From NCBI RefSeq assembly GCF_000720135.1, contig NZ_JOIU01000008.1:186001-250000 (forward strand): a stretch of DNA of 64,000 nt. Reading direction: 5' to 3'. Under the pieces are notes generated by a model. That model was not told where the DNA came from and did no database searches. It saw only the letters and a list, made by a program, of their open reading frames with translations. Source of the stretch: Streptomyces sp. NRRL S-1022. GTDB taxonomy: Bacteria > Actinomycetota > Actinomycetes > Streptomycetales > Streptomycetaceae. Positions within the stretch are counted from its first letter, which is position 1, and each line of letters starts with the position of its first letter. The translations under genes and the position numbers were made by a program. Below, in pieces: positions 18,027 to 27,370 of the stretch.

Positions 18027-18203
18027 TCAGAGGTGGTGGGGCGGCTTCTCGTCGAGGAAGCGCCTGAGGTCTGCGGCGCTGTCGCCGCCCGGGCGGTCGC
18101 CCCACCCCCGGTCGGTGTCGTCCGAGGACTGCTGGTCCAGCGGGTCGTCGAAGACCAGCGCGGGCTTCGGATCGCGCGGCTCGGGCTCGGGGGCGCTGCT
18201 CAT
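18027..18203 (-). CDS. Small acidic hypothetical protein
   Basis: A 58-residue, highly charged protein without cysteines, membrane segments or a recognised domain (MSSAPEPEPRDPKPALVFDD at the start, DLRRFLDEKPPHHL at the end). The ribosome site GGAGG is only one base from the ATG, which is poor. I recall a similarly sized small gene between mscL and ltrA in related streptomycetes but cannot confirm it. The function is unknown. Confidence 0.5.
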   Translation of the reverse strand: MSSAPEPEPRDPKPALVFDDPLDQQSSDDTDRGWGDRPGGDSAADLRRFLDEKPPHHL

Positions 18204-18325
18204 GCCTCCAGGGTACGGCGCCCGCCGGGCCGCCCCGCCCGGGGTTCTCGCCCCTCCCGGCGCCCCCGCCCCGCTCGCCGACACCTTCACAGGATTTCGC
18301 GGGGGTTTTCTGCTGTGCTGGGAGC

Positions 18326-19564
18326 ATGACGTCGAGTTCCGCCCCGGCGCCCGCCCCCTCGGGCGCACCACAGCCCTCCGGCCCCCTGCGGCGGCTGACC
18401 GCGCGAGGCCGCGACGAGGCGCACCGCGTCGCCTCCCCGCTGGAGCTCTTCTTCGATCTGTGCTTCGTCGTGGCGATCGCGCAGGCGGGCGTGCAACTGG
18501 TGCACGCCGTCGCGGCAGGGCACCCGGGCGAGGGGATCCTCGACTACGCGATGGCGTTCTTCGCCATCTGGTGGGCGTGGATGAACTTCAGCTGGTTCGC
18601 CTCGGCGTACGACAACGACGACGCGCTGTACCGGGTCGTCACCCTGCTCCAGGTCGCCGGCGTCCTGGTCCTGGCCGCCGGCATCTCCCAGGCCGCCGCG
18701 CACCAGGACTTCCTGCTGGTCTGGCTCGGCTACCTGATCATGCGGCTGGCGATGTCCTGGCAGTGGCTGAGAGCCGCGCGCTCGGCGACGGGCGGCGAGC
18801 GGACCACGGCACTGCGGTACGCGTACGGCGTGCTGCTGTGCCAGGTCGGCTGGCTGGGGCTGGTGCTGCTGCCGCAGCCGGCCCGGCCGTGGGTGTTCCT
18901 GGTGATGGCGGTGGCGGAACTGTGCGTGCCGCTGTACGCGGAGAAGGCTCAGGAGACCTCCTGGCACCCGCATCACATCGCCGAACGGTACGGACTGTTC
19001 ACGATCATCGTGCTCGGCGAGACGATCGCCGCGGCCACGGTGGCCGTGAAGTCGGGCGTCGACGAGCACGACGCACTGGGCGAGCTGCTGCCCATCGCGG
19101 CGGGCGGGCTGCTGATCGTGTTCTCCGCCTGGTGGATCTACTTCGTGGTGCCGATCCACGGTCACCTGCGCTCCAGTCGGCGGGCGTTCGTCTGGGGCTA
19201 CGGCCACTACCTGGTCTTCGCTTCCGCGGCGGCGATCGGCGCGGGGCTGGAGGTGGCCGTGGAGCAGGCGGTCGGCACGGCGCACATCTCCGCCCTGTCC
19301 GCCTCGGCCGCGGTCACCCTGCCGACGGCGCTGTACCTGCTGACCGTGTGGGCCCTGCACTCCCGCCACTTCAAGGTGGGCCTCGCCCAGCAGCTGGTGC
19401 TGCCCGTCACGGCCCTGCTGGTGATCTGCTGCACCTTCCTGCGCACCTGGGGGGTGCTCGCGGCGGGGCTGGTCTCGGCGGCCGCGGTGGCCACCGGGGT
19501 CGCCCTGACCACGCGGACGGCCACCCGGGACCGCGCGCCGGGCGCCACCGCCCCGGCCGGCTGA
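18326..19564 (+). CDS. Low temperature requirement protein A (LtrA) family membrane protein
   Basis: A 412-residue membrane protein. The LtrA signature is visible at the N terminus, RVASPLELFFDLCFVVAIAQ, and in the middle, ERYGLFTIIVLGETIAAATVAV. About 11-12 hydrophobic segments fill residues 30-400. The name comes from a Listeria low-temperature growth gene; molecular function is not established. It has its own ATG with GGGAGC upstream and is followed 41 bp later by the P1-type hydrolase. Confidence 0.88.
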   Translation: MTSSSAPAPAPSGAPQPSGPLRRLTARGRDEAHRVASPLELFFDLCFVVAIAQAGVQLVHAVAAGHPGEGILDYAMAFFAIWWAWMNFSWFASAYDNDDALYRVVTLLQVAGVLVLAAGISQAAAHQDFLLVWLGYLIMRLAMSWQWLRAARSATGGERTTALRYAYGVLLCQVGWLGLVLLPQPARPWVFLVMAVAELCVPLYAEKAQETSWHPHHIAERYGLFTIIVLGETIAAATVAVKSGVDEHDALGELLPIAAGGLLIVFSAWWIYFVVPIHGHLRSSRRAFVWGYGHYLVFASAAAIGAGLEVAVEQAVGTAHISALSASAAVTLPTALYLLTVWALHSRHFKVGLAQQLVLPVTALLVICCTFLRTWGVLAAGLVSAAAVATGVALTTRTATRDRAPGATAPAG

Positions 19565-19605
19565 GTCCCGCCGAAGAGCACGCCGGCTGGGCCAGACTGG
19601 CGTCC

Positions 19606-20628
19606 ATGACAGCTGACGCATTGACGGATGTCGCCGGGCTGCGGGTGGGACACGCCACCCGCGTCGGCGACGGCCGGCTCACCGGCACCACGGTCGTCCT
19701 CGCACCCGAGGGCGGCGTCGTCGCCGCCGTGGACGTGCGCGGCGGCGGCCCCGGCACCAAGGAGACCGACGCACTCGACCCGCGCAACGTGGTGCAGAAG
19801 GTCGACGCGGTCGTACTGACCGGGGGCAGCGCGTACGGGCTGGACGCGGCGTCCGGGGTGATGGCCTGGCTGGAGGAGCGGGGGCGCGGGGTGCGGGTGG
19901 GAGCGGATCCGGCGCATGTCGTGCCGGTGGTGCCGGCCGCGTGCGTCTTCGACCTGGGGCGCGGCGGCGACTTCCGGGCCCGTCCGGACGCGGCTACGGG
20001 ACGCGCGGCGGTGGAGGCCGCGGCGGCGGCCGTGCCGGGTGGGCGGGTGCCCGAGGGATGCGTCGGCGCCGGCACGGGAGCCGTCGCCGGACGTCTCAAG
20101 GGCGGGGTGGGCAGCGCGAGTACGGTGCTCGCCTCGGGGATCACCGTGGCGGCGCTGGTGATCGCCAACGCGGCCGGGTCGGTGATGGATCCGGACACCG
20201 GGGTGCTGTACGGGGAGTTGTTCCAGGGGCGGGTCGAGTATCCGGAGGAGCGCGTGCACGAAGCCGCGTGCCGGCGCCTGGACGAGACCGCCGCCCGGAA
20301 CGCGCCCGCGCCGCTCAACACGACGCTGGCGGTGGTCGCCACGGACGCGGACCTCGGCAAGGCGCAGGCGCAGAAGCTCGCGGGCACGGCGCACGACGGC
20401 ATCGCGCGCGCCGTCCGGCCGGTGCACCTCCTGCACGACGGCGACACGGTGTTCGCCCTCGCGACCGGCGCCCGGCCGCTCGGCGAGCACCCGCTGGCCC
20501 TCAACGACGTCCTGGCCGCCGGCGCGGATCTCGTCACGCGCGCGATCGTCCGCGCCGTACGGGCGGCCGAGCCGGTGGACGGGCCGGGCGGAGTGTGGCC
20601 GTCGTACGGGGAGCTGTACGGCCGCTAG
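19606..20628 (+). CDS. P1/S58-family autoprocessing aminopeptidase-like hydrolase (DmpA/NylC type)
   Basis: A 340-residue Ntn-fold protein. N-terminal LTDVAGLRVGHATRVGDGRLTGTTV is the family opening, and GGSAYGLDAASGVMAWLEERG is the conserved substrate-side loop. The autocleavage site is predicted between Asn238 and Thr239 in APLNTTLAVVATDA, with Thr239 the new N-terminal nucleophile, as in 6-aminohexanoate-oligomer hydrolase NylC. The physiological substrate is unknown: beta-peptides, D-amino acid amides or similar. The upstream in-frame sequence is open for a long way but is the shadow of ltrA. Confidence 0.87.
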   Translation: MTADALTDVAGLRVGHATRVGDGRLTGTTVVLAPEGGVVAAVDVRGGGPGTKETDALDPRNVVQKVDAVVLTGGSAYGLDAASGVMAWLEERGRGVRVGADPAHVVPVVPAACVFDLGRGGDFRARPDAATGRAAVEAAAAAVPGGRVPEGCVGAGTGAVAGRLKGGVGSASTVLASGITVAALVIANAAGSVMDPDTGVLYGELFQGRVEYPEERVHEAACRRLDETAARNAPAPLNTTLAVVATDADLGKAQAQKLAGTAHDGIARAVRPVHLLHDGDTVFALATGARPLGEHPLALNDVLAAGADLVTRAIVRAVRAAEPVDGPGGVWPSYGELYGR

Positions 20629-20770
20629 GGCCGGGTTGAGCCCTGGATTGTCGCGGTTCTGTCACGTGATGGCGTTCGGGGGCGCCGGAGGGAACCTTCC
20701 CCGGCTCCGGTGCCCTCTTTCTCCACGCACTGGAACGGATCACGCACATCACACGAACTGGGAGCAGCCC

Positions 20771-21988
20771 GTGACAACGCCGGACATTGCAGCGCGGCGC
20801 GCACTGGGGGCCTGTGCCGCCCTGATGGTCGGCGCCCTCACCCTGACCGCCTGCGGCGGCAGCGCCAACGCGACCGACGACGGCAAGGGCGGCAAGGACT
20901 CCCCCAAGACGTCGACGGCGAAGATAGCGATCTCGGCCAAGGACGGTTCGACCGGGGCGTCCATCAACGCCACCGGGGTGAAGGTCAGCGACGGCAGGCT
21001 GACGGACGTGAAGATGACCGTGGCGGGGTCGGGGCAGACCGTGCCGGGGGCGATATCGGCGGACGGCCACAGCTGGAAGCCCAACGCCCGGCTGGAGCGC
21101 GGGACGAAGTACCAGATAGCCGCGACCGCGAAGGACTCCGGCGGCCGTACCGCGGCGGCCAACTCCATCTTCACCACGGTCAGCTCGTCGAACAGCTTCA
21201 TCGGCACCTACACGCCCGACAACGGCTCCACGGTCGGGGTCGGCATGCCGGTGTCGTTCACCTTCGACAAGTCCATCACCGACAAGAAGGCCGTGCAGTC
21301 CCACATCACGGTCAACTCCAGCAGCGGCCAGCAGGTGGCCGGCCACTGGTTCGGGGACCGCCGGCTCGACTTCCGGCCGCAGGAGTACTGGAAGGCCGGC
21401 TCCAAGGTCACGCTGAACATCGACCTGGACGGCGTGCAGGGCGCGAAGGGCGTCTACGGGGTGCAGAAGAAGACCGTCTCCTTCACCATCGGGCGGTCGC
21501 AGGTCTCCACGGTCGACGCCCGTACGCAGACCATGACGGTCGTCCGGGACGGCCAGACCTTCAAGACGGTGCCGATCTCGGCGGGCAGCCCGCAGCACAC
21601 GACGTACAACGGGCAGATGGTGATCTCCGAGAAGTTCGTGCAGACCCGCATGAACGGCTCGACGGTCGGCTTCGGCGGGGAGTACGACATCGCGGACGTG
21701 CCGCACGCGATGCGGCTGACCACGTCGGGGACGTTCATCCACGGCAACTACTGGTACAACAGGGGCAACCCGCCGTTCGGGCGCGAGGGCACCAGCCACG
21801 GCTGCGTCGGCCTCGCGGACGTGCAGGGGGCGCAGGGCGACACGCAGGCCAAGTGGTTCTTCGACAACTCGCTCGTCGGGGACGTCGTGATCGTGAAGAA
21901 CTCCCCCGACAGCACCGTCTCCCCCGACAACGGGCTCAACGGCTGGAACATGTCGTGGAGCGCCTGGACCGCGGGAAGTGCCGCCTGA
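20771..21988 (+). CDS. L,D-transpeptidase lipoprotein (YkuD type) with Ig-like domains
   Basis: A 405-residue exported lipoprotein that should form 3-3 peptidoglycan crosslinks. It has a GTG start, a basic N terminus, hydrophobic h-region GACAALMVGALTL and lipobox LTAC. Two Ig-like domains (about residues 45-250) precede the YkuD catalytic domain, in which GTFIHGNYW and GTSHGCVGLADV carry the histidines and nucleophile Cys345. The architecture matches mycobacterial LdtMt2-type enzymes. A near-upstream GGGAGC serves as ribosome site. It is monocistronic. Confidence 0.92.
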   Translation: MTTPDIAARRALGACAALMVGALTLTACGGSANATDDGKGGKDSPKTSTAKIAISAKDGSTGASINATGVKVSDGRLTDVKMTVAGSGQTVPGAISADGHSWKPNARLERGTKYQIAATAKDSGGRTAAANSIFTTVSSSNSFIGTYTPDNGSTVGVGMPVSFTFDKSITDKKAVQSHITVNSSSGQQVAGHWFGDRRLDFRPQEYWKAGSKVTLNIDLDGVQGAKGVYGVQKKTVSFTIGRSQVSTVDARTQTMTVVRDGQTFKTVPISAGSPQHTTYNGQMVISEKFVQTRMNGSTVGFGGEYDIADVPHAMRLTTSGTFIHGNYWYNRGNPPFGREGTSHGCVGLADVQGAQGDTQAKWFFDNSLVGDVVIVKNSPDSTVSPDNGLNGWNMSWSAWTAGSAA

Positions 21989-22145
21989 GCGGTGCTTTTT
22001 GACGACTTCACGGGTCGCGCGGGAACATCTCGCGCGGCCCGCGCGTTTTCCCGGCGTACGTTTTCTCGGTTCCCGGACATGATGTCCGACCGAGGGGCTA
22101 CGGTATGCACCCACAAGGTGACATGCAGCAACGCCGGGAGATGCC

Positions 22146-22892
22146 TTGAGCGTTCCGTACGAGACGGCACCGTACGAACCAGCCGAGTCGCCCGAGTCTC
22201 CTGAGGAGCATCTCGCGCGACTCCTTGGCCGTGCCCTGAACTCGTTCGAGCTGCCCGACGAGGTGATAAGGCGCCTCGACTGCGCGCTGGCGCACGACAG
22301 CTCGCTGCACTCCGCGTACCACAGCGCCGGACTGCGCCGGGAGACGTACCGGCACACCTGGCTGCTCGTCGACGGCTCGGCGGTCACGCTGTGGGAGCTG
22401 GTGCACAATCCGACGCCGGGCAGCGCCCCCGAGCACGAGGTGTACGTCGACGAGGAGGAGCTGCAGACCGCCACGGCGCGGCTCGGGCTGCCGCCGGAGA
22501 CGCGCGACTTCGAGCTTCCGTCGCTGATGCGGCTGTGGGCGATCCCCGAGCCCCGGCACATGTACGCCTCCGGCGATTCGGCCGACCACGCACGCCGGCT
22601 GCTGCGCCGCGCGGAGAACCCCGACCGGCCCGGCCCGGAGACGGCGGCACTGCTGGCGACGGCGACCGCGCACGAGATCACCCAGGCGTTCGGCCGCCCC
22701 GGGCGCGCCGGCCGGACCGGCCTGAGCTACGCGCTGTACGAACACGCCTTCCTGCTGCCGGACGGCACCGAGCTCTCCCTGTGGGAGGTCGAGCACACGG
22801 CGACGCCGGACGGGCGGCACATGTGCGAGGTGTACATGTCGCAGAGCGCGGCCCGCGACGCGATGGAACGCCGCGCGACCCGGCAGGGGTAG
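22146..22892 (+). CDS. DUF6227 family protein
   Basis: A 248-residue soluble protein found in Streptomyces and relatives; function unknown. Two similar halves are visible: HTWLLVDGSAVTLWELVHNPTP at about residues 60-85 and EHAFLLPDGTELSLWEVEHT at about 200-220, each followed by E(V)YV/MS(D/Q), suggesting an internal duplication. It starts with TTG next to the sequence GGGAGATGCC. A strong terminator separates it from the convergent fruA. Confidence 0.8.
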   Translation: MSVPYETAPYEPAESPESPEEHLARLLGRALNSFELPDEVIRRLDCALAHDSSLHSAYHSAGLRRETYRHTWLLVDGSAVTLWELVHNPTPGSAPEHEVYVDEEELQTATARLGLPPETRDFELPSLMRLWAIPEPRHMYASGDSADHARRLLRRAENPDRPGPETAALLATATAHEITQAFGRPGRAGRTGLSYALYEHAFLLPDGTELSLWEVEHTATPDGRHMCEVYMSQSAARDAMERRATRQG

Positions 22893-22923
22893 ACGCAGAG
22901 GTAAGCGGGGGCAGGCGGAACGC

Positions 22924-22959
22924 GGCACGGCCCCGGGTCCGATGCCCCGGGGCCGTGCC
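22924..22959. terminator. Bidirectional terminator between the DUF6227 gene and fruA
   Basis: GGCACGGCCCCGG and CCGGGGCCGTGCC form a perfect 13-bp stem with a 10-base loop between two convergent stop codons. Confidence 0.8.
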
Positions 22960-22998
22960 TGCCGTGCCGTGCGGCTGACGTCGGTGGTGTCGTGGCGG

Positions 22999-25158
22999 TC
23001 AGGCCGCCACCGGCTGCTTGGTCTCCTTCGGGGTGGGGGTCTGCCGGCCGGCCGGGTCGGTGGCCGTGGACTCGGGGGCCGGCTTGCGCATGCCCTTGAG
23101 GAGGACGACCAGGGCCGTGGTGACGCAGACGCCTGCCGCGATGGCCACCAGGTACAGGAACGGGTTGCCGATCAGCGGCACCACGAAGATGCCGCCGTGC
23201 GGGGCGCGCAGCGTGGCGCCGAAGCCCATCGACAGGGCGCCGGTGAGCGCGCCGCCCACCATGGAGGACGGGATGACCCGCAGCGGGTCGGCCGCCGCGA
23301 ACGGGATCGCGCCCTCGGAGATGAAGGACGCGCCCAGCACCCAGGCGGCCTTGCCGTTCTCGCGCTCGGTCGGGGTGAACAGCTTGCCGCGCACGGTGGT
23401 GGCCAGGGCCATCGCCAGCGGCGGGACCATGCCGGCCGCCATCACCGCGGCCATGATCTTCATCGCTGAGTCGCTGGGGCTGGAGACCGCGATGCCGGCG
23501 GTGGCGAAGGTGTAGGCGACCTTGTTGACCGGGCCGCCCAGGTCGAAGCACATCATGAGGCCGAGCAGGGCGCCGAGCAGGATGGCGTTGGTGCCGGTGA
23601 GACCGTTCAGCCAGTCGGTCAGGCCCTTCTGGGCGCCGGCGATGGGTTTGCCGATCACGACGAACATCAGGAACCCGACGATCGCCGAGGAGATCAGCGG
23701 GATCACCACCACGGGCATGATGCCGCGCCACGCCGCCGGGATGTTCACCCGCTGGATCGCCAGCACCACGCCACCGGCGATCAGGCCGGCCGCCAGGCCG
23801 CCGAGGAAGCCCGCGTTGATGGTCAGCGAGACCGCGCCGCCCACGAAGCCGGGGACCAGACCCGGCCGGTCCGCCATGCCGTAGGCGATGTAGCCGGCGA
23901 GGACCGGGACGAGGAAGCCGAAGGCCACCCCGCCGATCTGGAACAGCAGGGCGCCCCAGCTGTCGGCCTGGGTCCACAGGAAGTGGTCCATCACCGACGG
24001 CGCCTTGTTGATCTTGTAGCCGCCGATCGCGAAGCCCAGCGCGATGAGCAGACCGCCCGCGGCGACGAACGGGACCATGTAGCTGACGCCGGACATCAGC
24101 CACTTGCGGAGCTTGGTGCCGTAGCCCTCGGTGGAGTCGCCCGCGCGCTCGACCGGCGTGGCCGGCCCGTGCGCCGGCGCGGTCGCCTCGCCGCGCGCCG
24201 CCTTCTCACGGACCTCCGCGATGAGTTCGGCCGGGCGGTTGATGCCCGCCTTCACGCCCACGTCGACGGTCGGCTTGCCCGCGAAGCGGTCCTTGTCGCG
24301 CACGGGCACGTCGTGGGCGAAGATCACGGCGTCCGCCGCCGCGACGACCGCCGGGTCCAGCCGGGTGAAGCCGGCCGAGCCCTGCGTCTCCACGACCAGT
24401 TCGACGCCCGCCGAGCGGCCGGCGTTCTGCAGCGACTCGGCCGCCATGTAGGTGTGGGCGATGCCGGTCGGGCAGGAGGTGACGGCGACGATGCGGAAGC
24501 GGTTCTCGCCGGAGGCGGCTGTGGCGCCCGGCGCCGGGGCGGAGCCGTCCGTGCCGGCCGCGCCCGGTGCCGGGGCCGTGCTGCCCGCCGCGGCGCCGGC
24601 GGAGGCCGCCACCGGCGCCGCAGCGGTGTCCTCGGAGGCGCCCACGGCGCCTTCGGTGCCCTCGGCGGCGCCCTCCGCGCCTTGCGCACCGTCCTGCGCC
24701 CCGTCCTCCGCCGGCACCTCGTCGCCGCGGATCAGCGCCGCTGCGGTCGCCGCGTCCCGCACCGACCGCAGCGCGTCCGTGAACTCGGCGTTCATCAGCT
24801 GGCGGGCGAGGGAGGAGAGGATCGTGAGGTGGGCGTCGTCGGCGCCGGCGGGGGCGGCGATCAGGAAGATCAGATCGGCCGGGCCGTCCGGGGCGCCGAA
24901 GTCGATGCCGGCGGCGCTGCGGCCGAAGGCGAGGGTCGGCTCGGTGGCATGGGTGCTGCGGCAGTGCGGGATGCCGATGCCGCCGTCGAGCCCGGTCGGC
25001 ATCTGGGCCTCGCGGGCGGCGACGTCGGCGAGGAAACCCTCCAGGTCGGTCACCCGGCCCTGGGCCACCATGCGCTCGGCGAGCGCACGGGCCGCCGCTT
25101 CCTTGGTGTCGGCGGACAGGTCGAGGTCGACCAGGTCCGCGCTGATCATTTCGCTCAT
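22999..25158 (-). CDS. fruA: Fructose-specific PTS transporter, EIIABC fusion
   Basis: A 719-residue protein that imports fructose and phosphorylates it to fructose 1-phosphate. EIIA (residues 1-145) carries the phosphohistidine His65 in GIPHCRSTHA. An Ala/Gly-rich linker (150-218) leads to EIIB (219-320) with the phosphocysteine Cys229 in TSCPTGIAHTYMAA. EIIC (about 345-700) has about 9-10 membrane helices. It is the last gene of the deoR-fruK-fruA unit, whose product is used by the adjacent FruK. DeoR-type repression relieved by fructose 1-phosphate is the usual scheme. Confidence 0.95.
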   Translation of the reverse strand: MSEMISADLVDLDLSADTKEAAARALAERMVAQGRVTDLEGFLADVAAREAQMPTGLDGGIGIPHCRSTHATEPTLAFGRSAAGIDFGAPDGPADLIFLIAAPAGADDAHLTILSSLARQLMNAEFTDALRSVRDAATAAALIRGDEVPAEDGAQDGAQGAEGAAEGTEGAVGASEDTAAAPVAASAGAAAGSTAPAPGAAGTDGSAPAPGATAASGENRFRIVAVTSCPTGIAHTYMAAESLQNAGRSAGVELVVETQGSAGFTRLDPAVVAAADAVIFAHDVPVRDKDRFAGKPTVDVGVKAGINRPAELIAEVREKAARGEATAPAHGPATPVERAGDSTEGYGTKLRKWLMSGVSYMVPFVAAGGLLIALGFAIGGYKINKAPSVMDHFLWTQADSWGALLFQIGGVAFGFLVPVLAGYIAYGMADRPGLVPGFVGGAVSLTINAGFLGGLAAGLIAGGVVLAIQRVNIPAAWRGIMPVVVIPLISSAIVGFLMFVVIGKPIAGAQKGLTDWLNGLTGTNAILLGALLGLMMCFDLGGPVNKVAYTFATAGIAVSSPSDSAMKIMAAVMAAGMVPPLAMALATTVRGKLFTPTERENGKAAWVLGASFISEGAIPFAAADPLRVIPSSMVGGALTGALSMGFGATLRAPHGGIFVVPLIGNPFLYLVAIAAGVCVTTALVVLLKGMRKPAPESTATDPAGRQTPTPKETKQPVAA

Positions 25159-25459
25159 CGCGGGCTCCTATGCACGCGTATCGCCCGGGAGATGGGGTGG
25201 GCGCAGGTGGGGACGGGGGTGCGGTGGGGGGACGGGGTGGTGCGGGAGGCGGGGCCGGGGACGCCCTCCCTCCGTGGGACGGCGCGACGGCTCGGGTGGC
25301 CGTACCGCCCCGGGGTCGCGGCGGTTAACGGGGAGTCCCGCCGCTCCGAGGCCGGCCGGGCGGGCGCGTCGGGCCGGGCGGGGCCGTCCGGCCGGGCGGG
25401 CTGGGTACGTCCGCCCAGCCGGCGGAAGCCGGGGCGGACGCCGCAGTGCGGGCTGGGGA
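25159..25459. other. GC-rich gap between fruK and fruA
   Basis: About 300 bp without a convincing gene. It is made of short GGCCGGGCGGG-type repeats and imperfect hairpins. It may hold a fruA leader or internal promoter; nothing specific is recognised. Confidence 0.5.
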
Positions 25460-26407
25460 TCATGACACCGGCTCCGTCAGTTCGCGGTCCAGGGGGATGT
25501 CGGCCGTGACCGTCACCGCCGCCGGATCCAGGTCGGCGGGGGTCGGCATCACACTGCCGGGGAGCCGCACGGCGGCGGCGCCGTGGGCGACGGCCGAGGC
25601 GAGGGCTTCCGGGCCGGTGCCGCCGGCGATGAGGAAGCCGGCCAGCGAGGCGTCACCGGCGCCGACGTTGCTGCGGACGGCGGACACCCGCGCGCTGCCG
25701 AACCAGGCGCCGGCGTCCGAGACCAGCAGCTGCCCGTCGGCGCCCAGGCTCGCGAGCACGGCGCCCGCGCCCATCGCGCGCACCTCCTCGGCCGCCTTGA
25801 GCGCGTCGCCCACGGTCGCCAGGGGGCGCCCGACGGCTTCCGCGAGCTCCTCGGCGTTCGGCTTCACCACGTCGGGCCGCGCGCGCAGCGCCTCCAGGAG
25901 CGCGCGCCCCGAGGTGTCCAGCGCGATGCGCGCCCCGCCGGCGTGCGCCCGCGCGACGACATCGGCGTACCAGGAGGGTGCGAGCCCCCGGGGCAGGCTG
26001 CCGCAGCACGCGATCCAGTCGGCGTCGCCGGAGTGCGAGCGGACGGTGTCCAGCAGCAGTTCCTGTTCGGCCGCCGACAGCTCCGGGCCCGGCGCGTTGA
26101 TCTTGGTGAGCACCCCGTCGGCTTCCGCGAGCGCGATGTTGGAGCGGGTGGCGCCGGCCACCGGGACCGGGGCGACCTCGATGCCCTGCGCGTCGAGCAG
26201 GTCGGCGACGAGCGCGCCCGGCGCGCCCCCCAGGGGCAGGACGGCGACCGTGCGCCGGCCGGCGGCGGCCACGGCCCGCGAGACGTTCACGCCCTTGCCG
26301 CCGGGGTCCATGCGTTCGCCGGTGGCGCGGATGACCTCGCCGCGCTCCAGGACGGGGACCTCGTAGGTGCGGTCGAGGGAGGGGTTGGGGGTGACGGTGA
26401 GGATCAT
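25460..26407 (-). CDS. fruK: 1-phosphofructokinase
   Basis: A 315-residue PfkB-family kinase making fructose 1,6-bisphosphate from the fructose 1-phosphate delivered by FruA. The PfkB signature 1 appears as GGKGVNVSRAVAAAG, and signature 2 with the catalytic Asp as SNVGAGDASLAGFLIAG. The first residues MILTVTPNPSLDRTYEV are typical of FruK. The start overlaps the regulator stop as ATGA, showing an operon with deoR. Confidence 0.95.
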   Translation of the reverse strand: MILTVTPNPSLDRTYEVPVLERGEVIRATGERMDPGGKGVNVSRAVAAAGRRTVAVLPLGGAPGALVADLLDAQGIEVAPVPVAGATRSNIALAEADGVLTKINAPGPELSAAEQELLLDTVRSHSGDADWIACCGSLPRGLAPSWYADVVARAHAGGARIALDTSGRALLEALRARPDVVKPNAEELAEAVGRPLATVGDALKAAEEVRAMGAGAVLASLGADGQLLVSDAGAWFGSARVSAVRSNVGAGDASLAGFLIAGGTGPEALASAVAHGAAAVRLPGSVMPTPADLDPAAVTVTADIPLDRELTEPVS

Positions 26408-27165
26408 GCGCGCACTACTTCCGTGCCACCGCGCTCGATGACGGCGGCGTCTTCCGGGCTCAGCCCGCTGTCGGTGATCAGCAGGTCCACATCGCTCAGG
26501 TCACCGAAGCGGGCGAAGTGCTCCTGGCCGTGCTTGGCGGAGTCGGCCAGCAGCACCACGCGGCGGGCGGCGGCGACGGCGGCCCGCTTGACCGCGGCCT
26601 CGGCGAGGTCGGGAGTGGTCAGACCGTGTTCGGCGGAGAAGCCGTTGGCGGCGACGAACAGCACGTCGGCGCGGATCTCGCCGTACGCGCGCAGCGCCCA
26701 GGCGTCCACGGCGGCGCGCGTACGGTGCCGCACGCGCCCCCCGACCAGGTGGAGCTGGATGCCCGGGTGGTCGGCGAGGCGGGCGGCGATCGGCAGGGAG
26801 TGCGTGACGACGGTGAGCTGCGCCTCCAGCGGAATGGCGCCGGCCACGCGGGCGACCGTCGTACCGGCGTCGAGGATCATCGTGCCCTCGGCCGGCAGCT
26901 CGGTGAGGGCGGCCTTGGCGATGCGGTCCTTCTCGTCGGCGGCGGTGGACTCGCGCTCGGTGAGGTCCGGCTCGAAGTCCAGGCGACCGGCCGGAATGGC
27001 ACCGCCGTGCACCCGGCGGACGAGACCGGCGCGGTCCAGGGCCTTCAGATCGCGGCGGATCGTCTCCGCGGTGACCTGGAACTCCTCCGCCAGCGACAGC
27101 ACGTCCACCCGGCCGCCGTCACGGGCGAGCCGGAGGATCTCCTGCTGCCGCTCCGGTGCGTACAT
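26404..27165 (-). CDS. DeoR-family regulator of the fructose operon
   Basis: A 253-residue repressor. The DeoR winged helix-turn-helix lies at residues 1-58 (APERQQEILRLARDGGRVDV and EFQVTAETIRRDLKALDRAGL), followed by a sugar-phosphate-binding DeoRC domain (GTMILDAGTTVARVAGAI, VDAWALRAYGEIRADVLFV). The start MYAPERQQE is chosen because GGAGG lies 8 bases upstream; an extension of 14 residues is possible but has no ribosome site. First gene of the fru unit; likely autoregulated and sensing fructose 1-phosphate. Confidence 0.92.
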   Translation of the reverse strand: MYAPERQQEILRLARDGGRVDVLSLAEEFQVTAETIRRDLKALDRAGLVRRVHGGAIPAGRLDFEPDLTERESTAADEKDRIAKAALTELPAEGTMILDAGTTVARVAGAIPLEAQLTVVTHSLPIAARLADHPGIQLHLVGGRVRHRTRAAVDAWALRAYGEIRADVLFVAANGFSAEHGLTTPDLAEAAVKRAAVAAARRVVLLADSAKHGQEHFARFGDLSDVDLLITDSGLSPEDAAVIERGGTEVVRA

Positions 27166-27327
27166 GCCGTTCGCCTCCGCTTGATCGCCGACCCGATGTC
27201 CGATCACTTCCGGGTTGATGCCCGAACGTGTGGTTTCACTGGCAGGCTACGCCCGGATGTCCGGAAAGTAAACAGATTCGGGTGCGGCTCGGACAGAAAC
27301 GGGCGTCCGGTGCCGCGGGCAGCGCAG

Positions 27328-27356
27328 AGGCCCGGTACCGCACCGGTACCGGGCCT
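27328..27356 (-). terminator. Terminator after the MFS efflux gene
   Basis: AGGCCCGGTACC-GCACC-GGTACCGGGCCT is a perfect 12-bp stem 15 bp beyond the stop codon of the minus-strand MFS gene. Confidence 0.8.
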
Positions 27357-27370
27357 GTCGTCCTTGCTGG

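Noticed and set aside
17362..19605. Long plus-strand frame leading into the P1-type hydrolase
   Set aside because: It crosses mscL and ltrA in another phase; the hydrolase family starts at MTADALTDVAGL.
25155..25463. 102-residue frame between fruK and fruA
   Set aside because: Arg/Pro-rich repeat translation overlapping both neighbours, no ribosome site.
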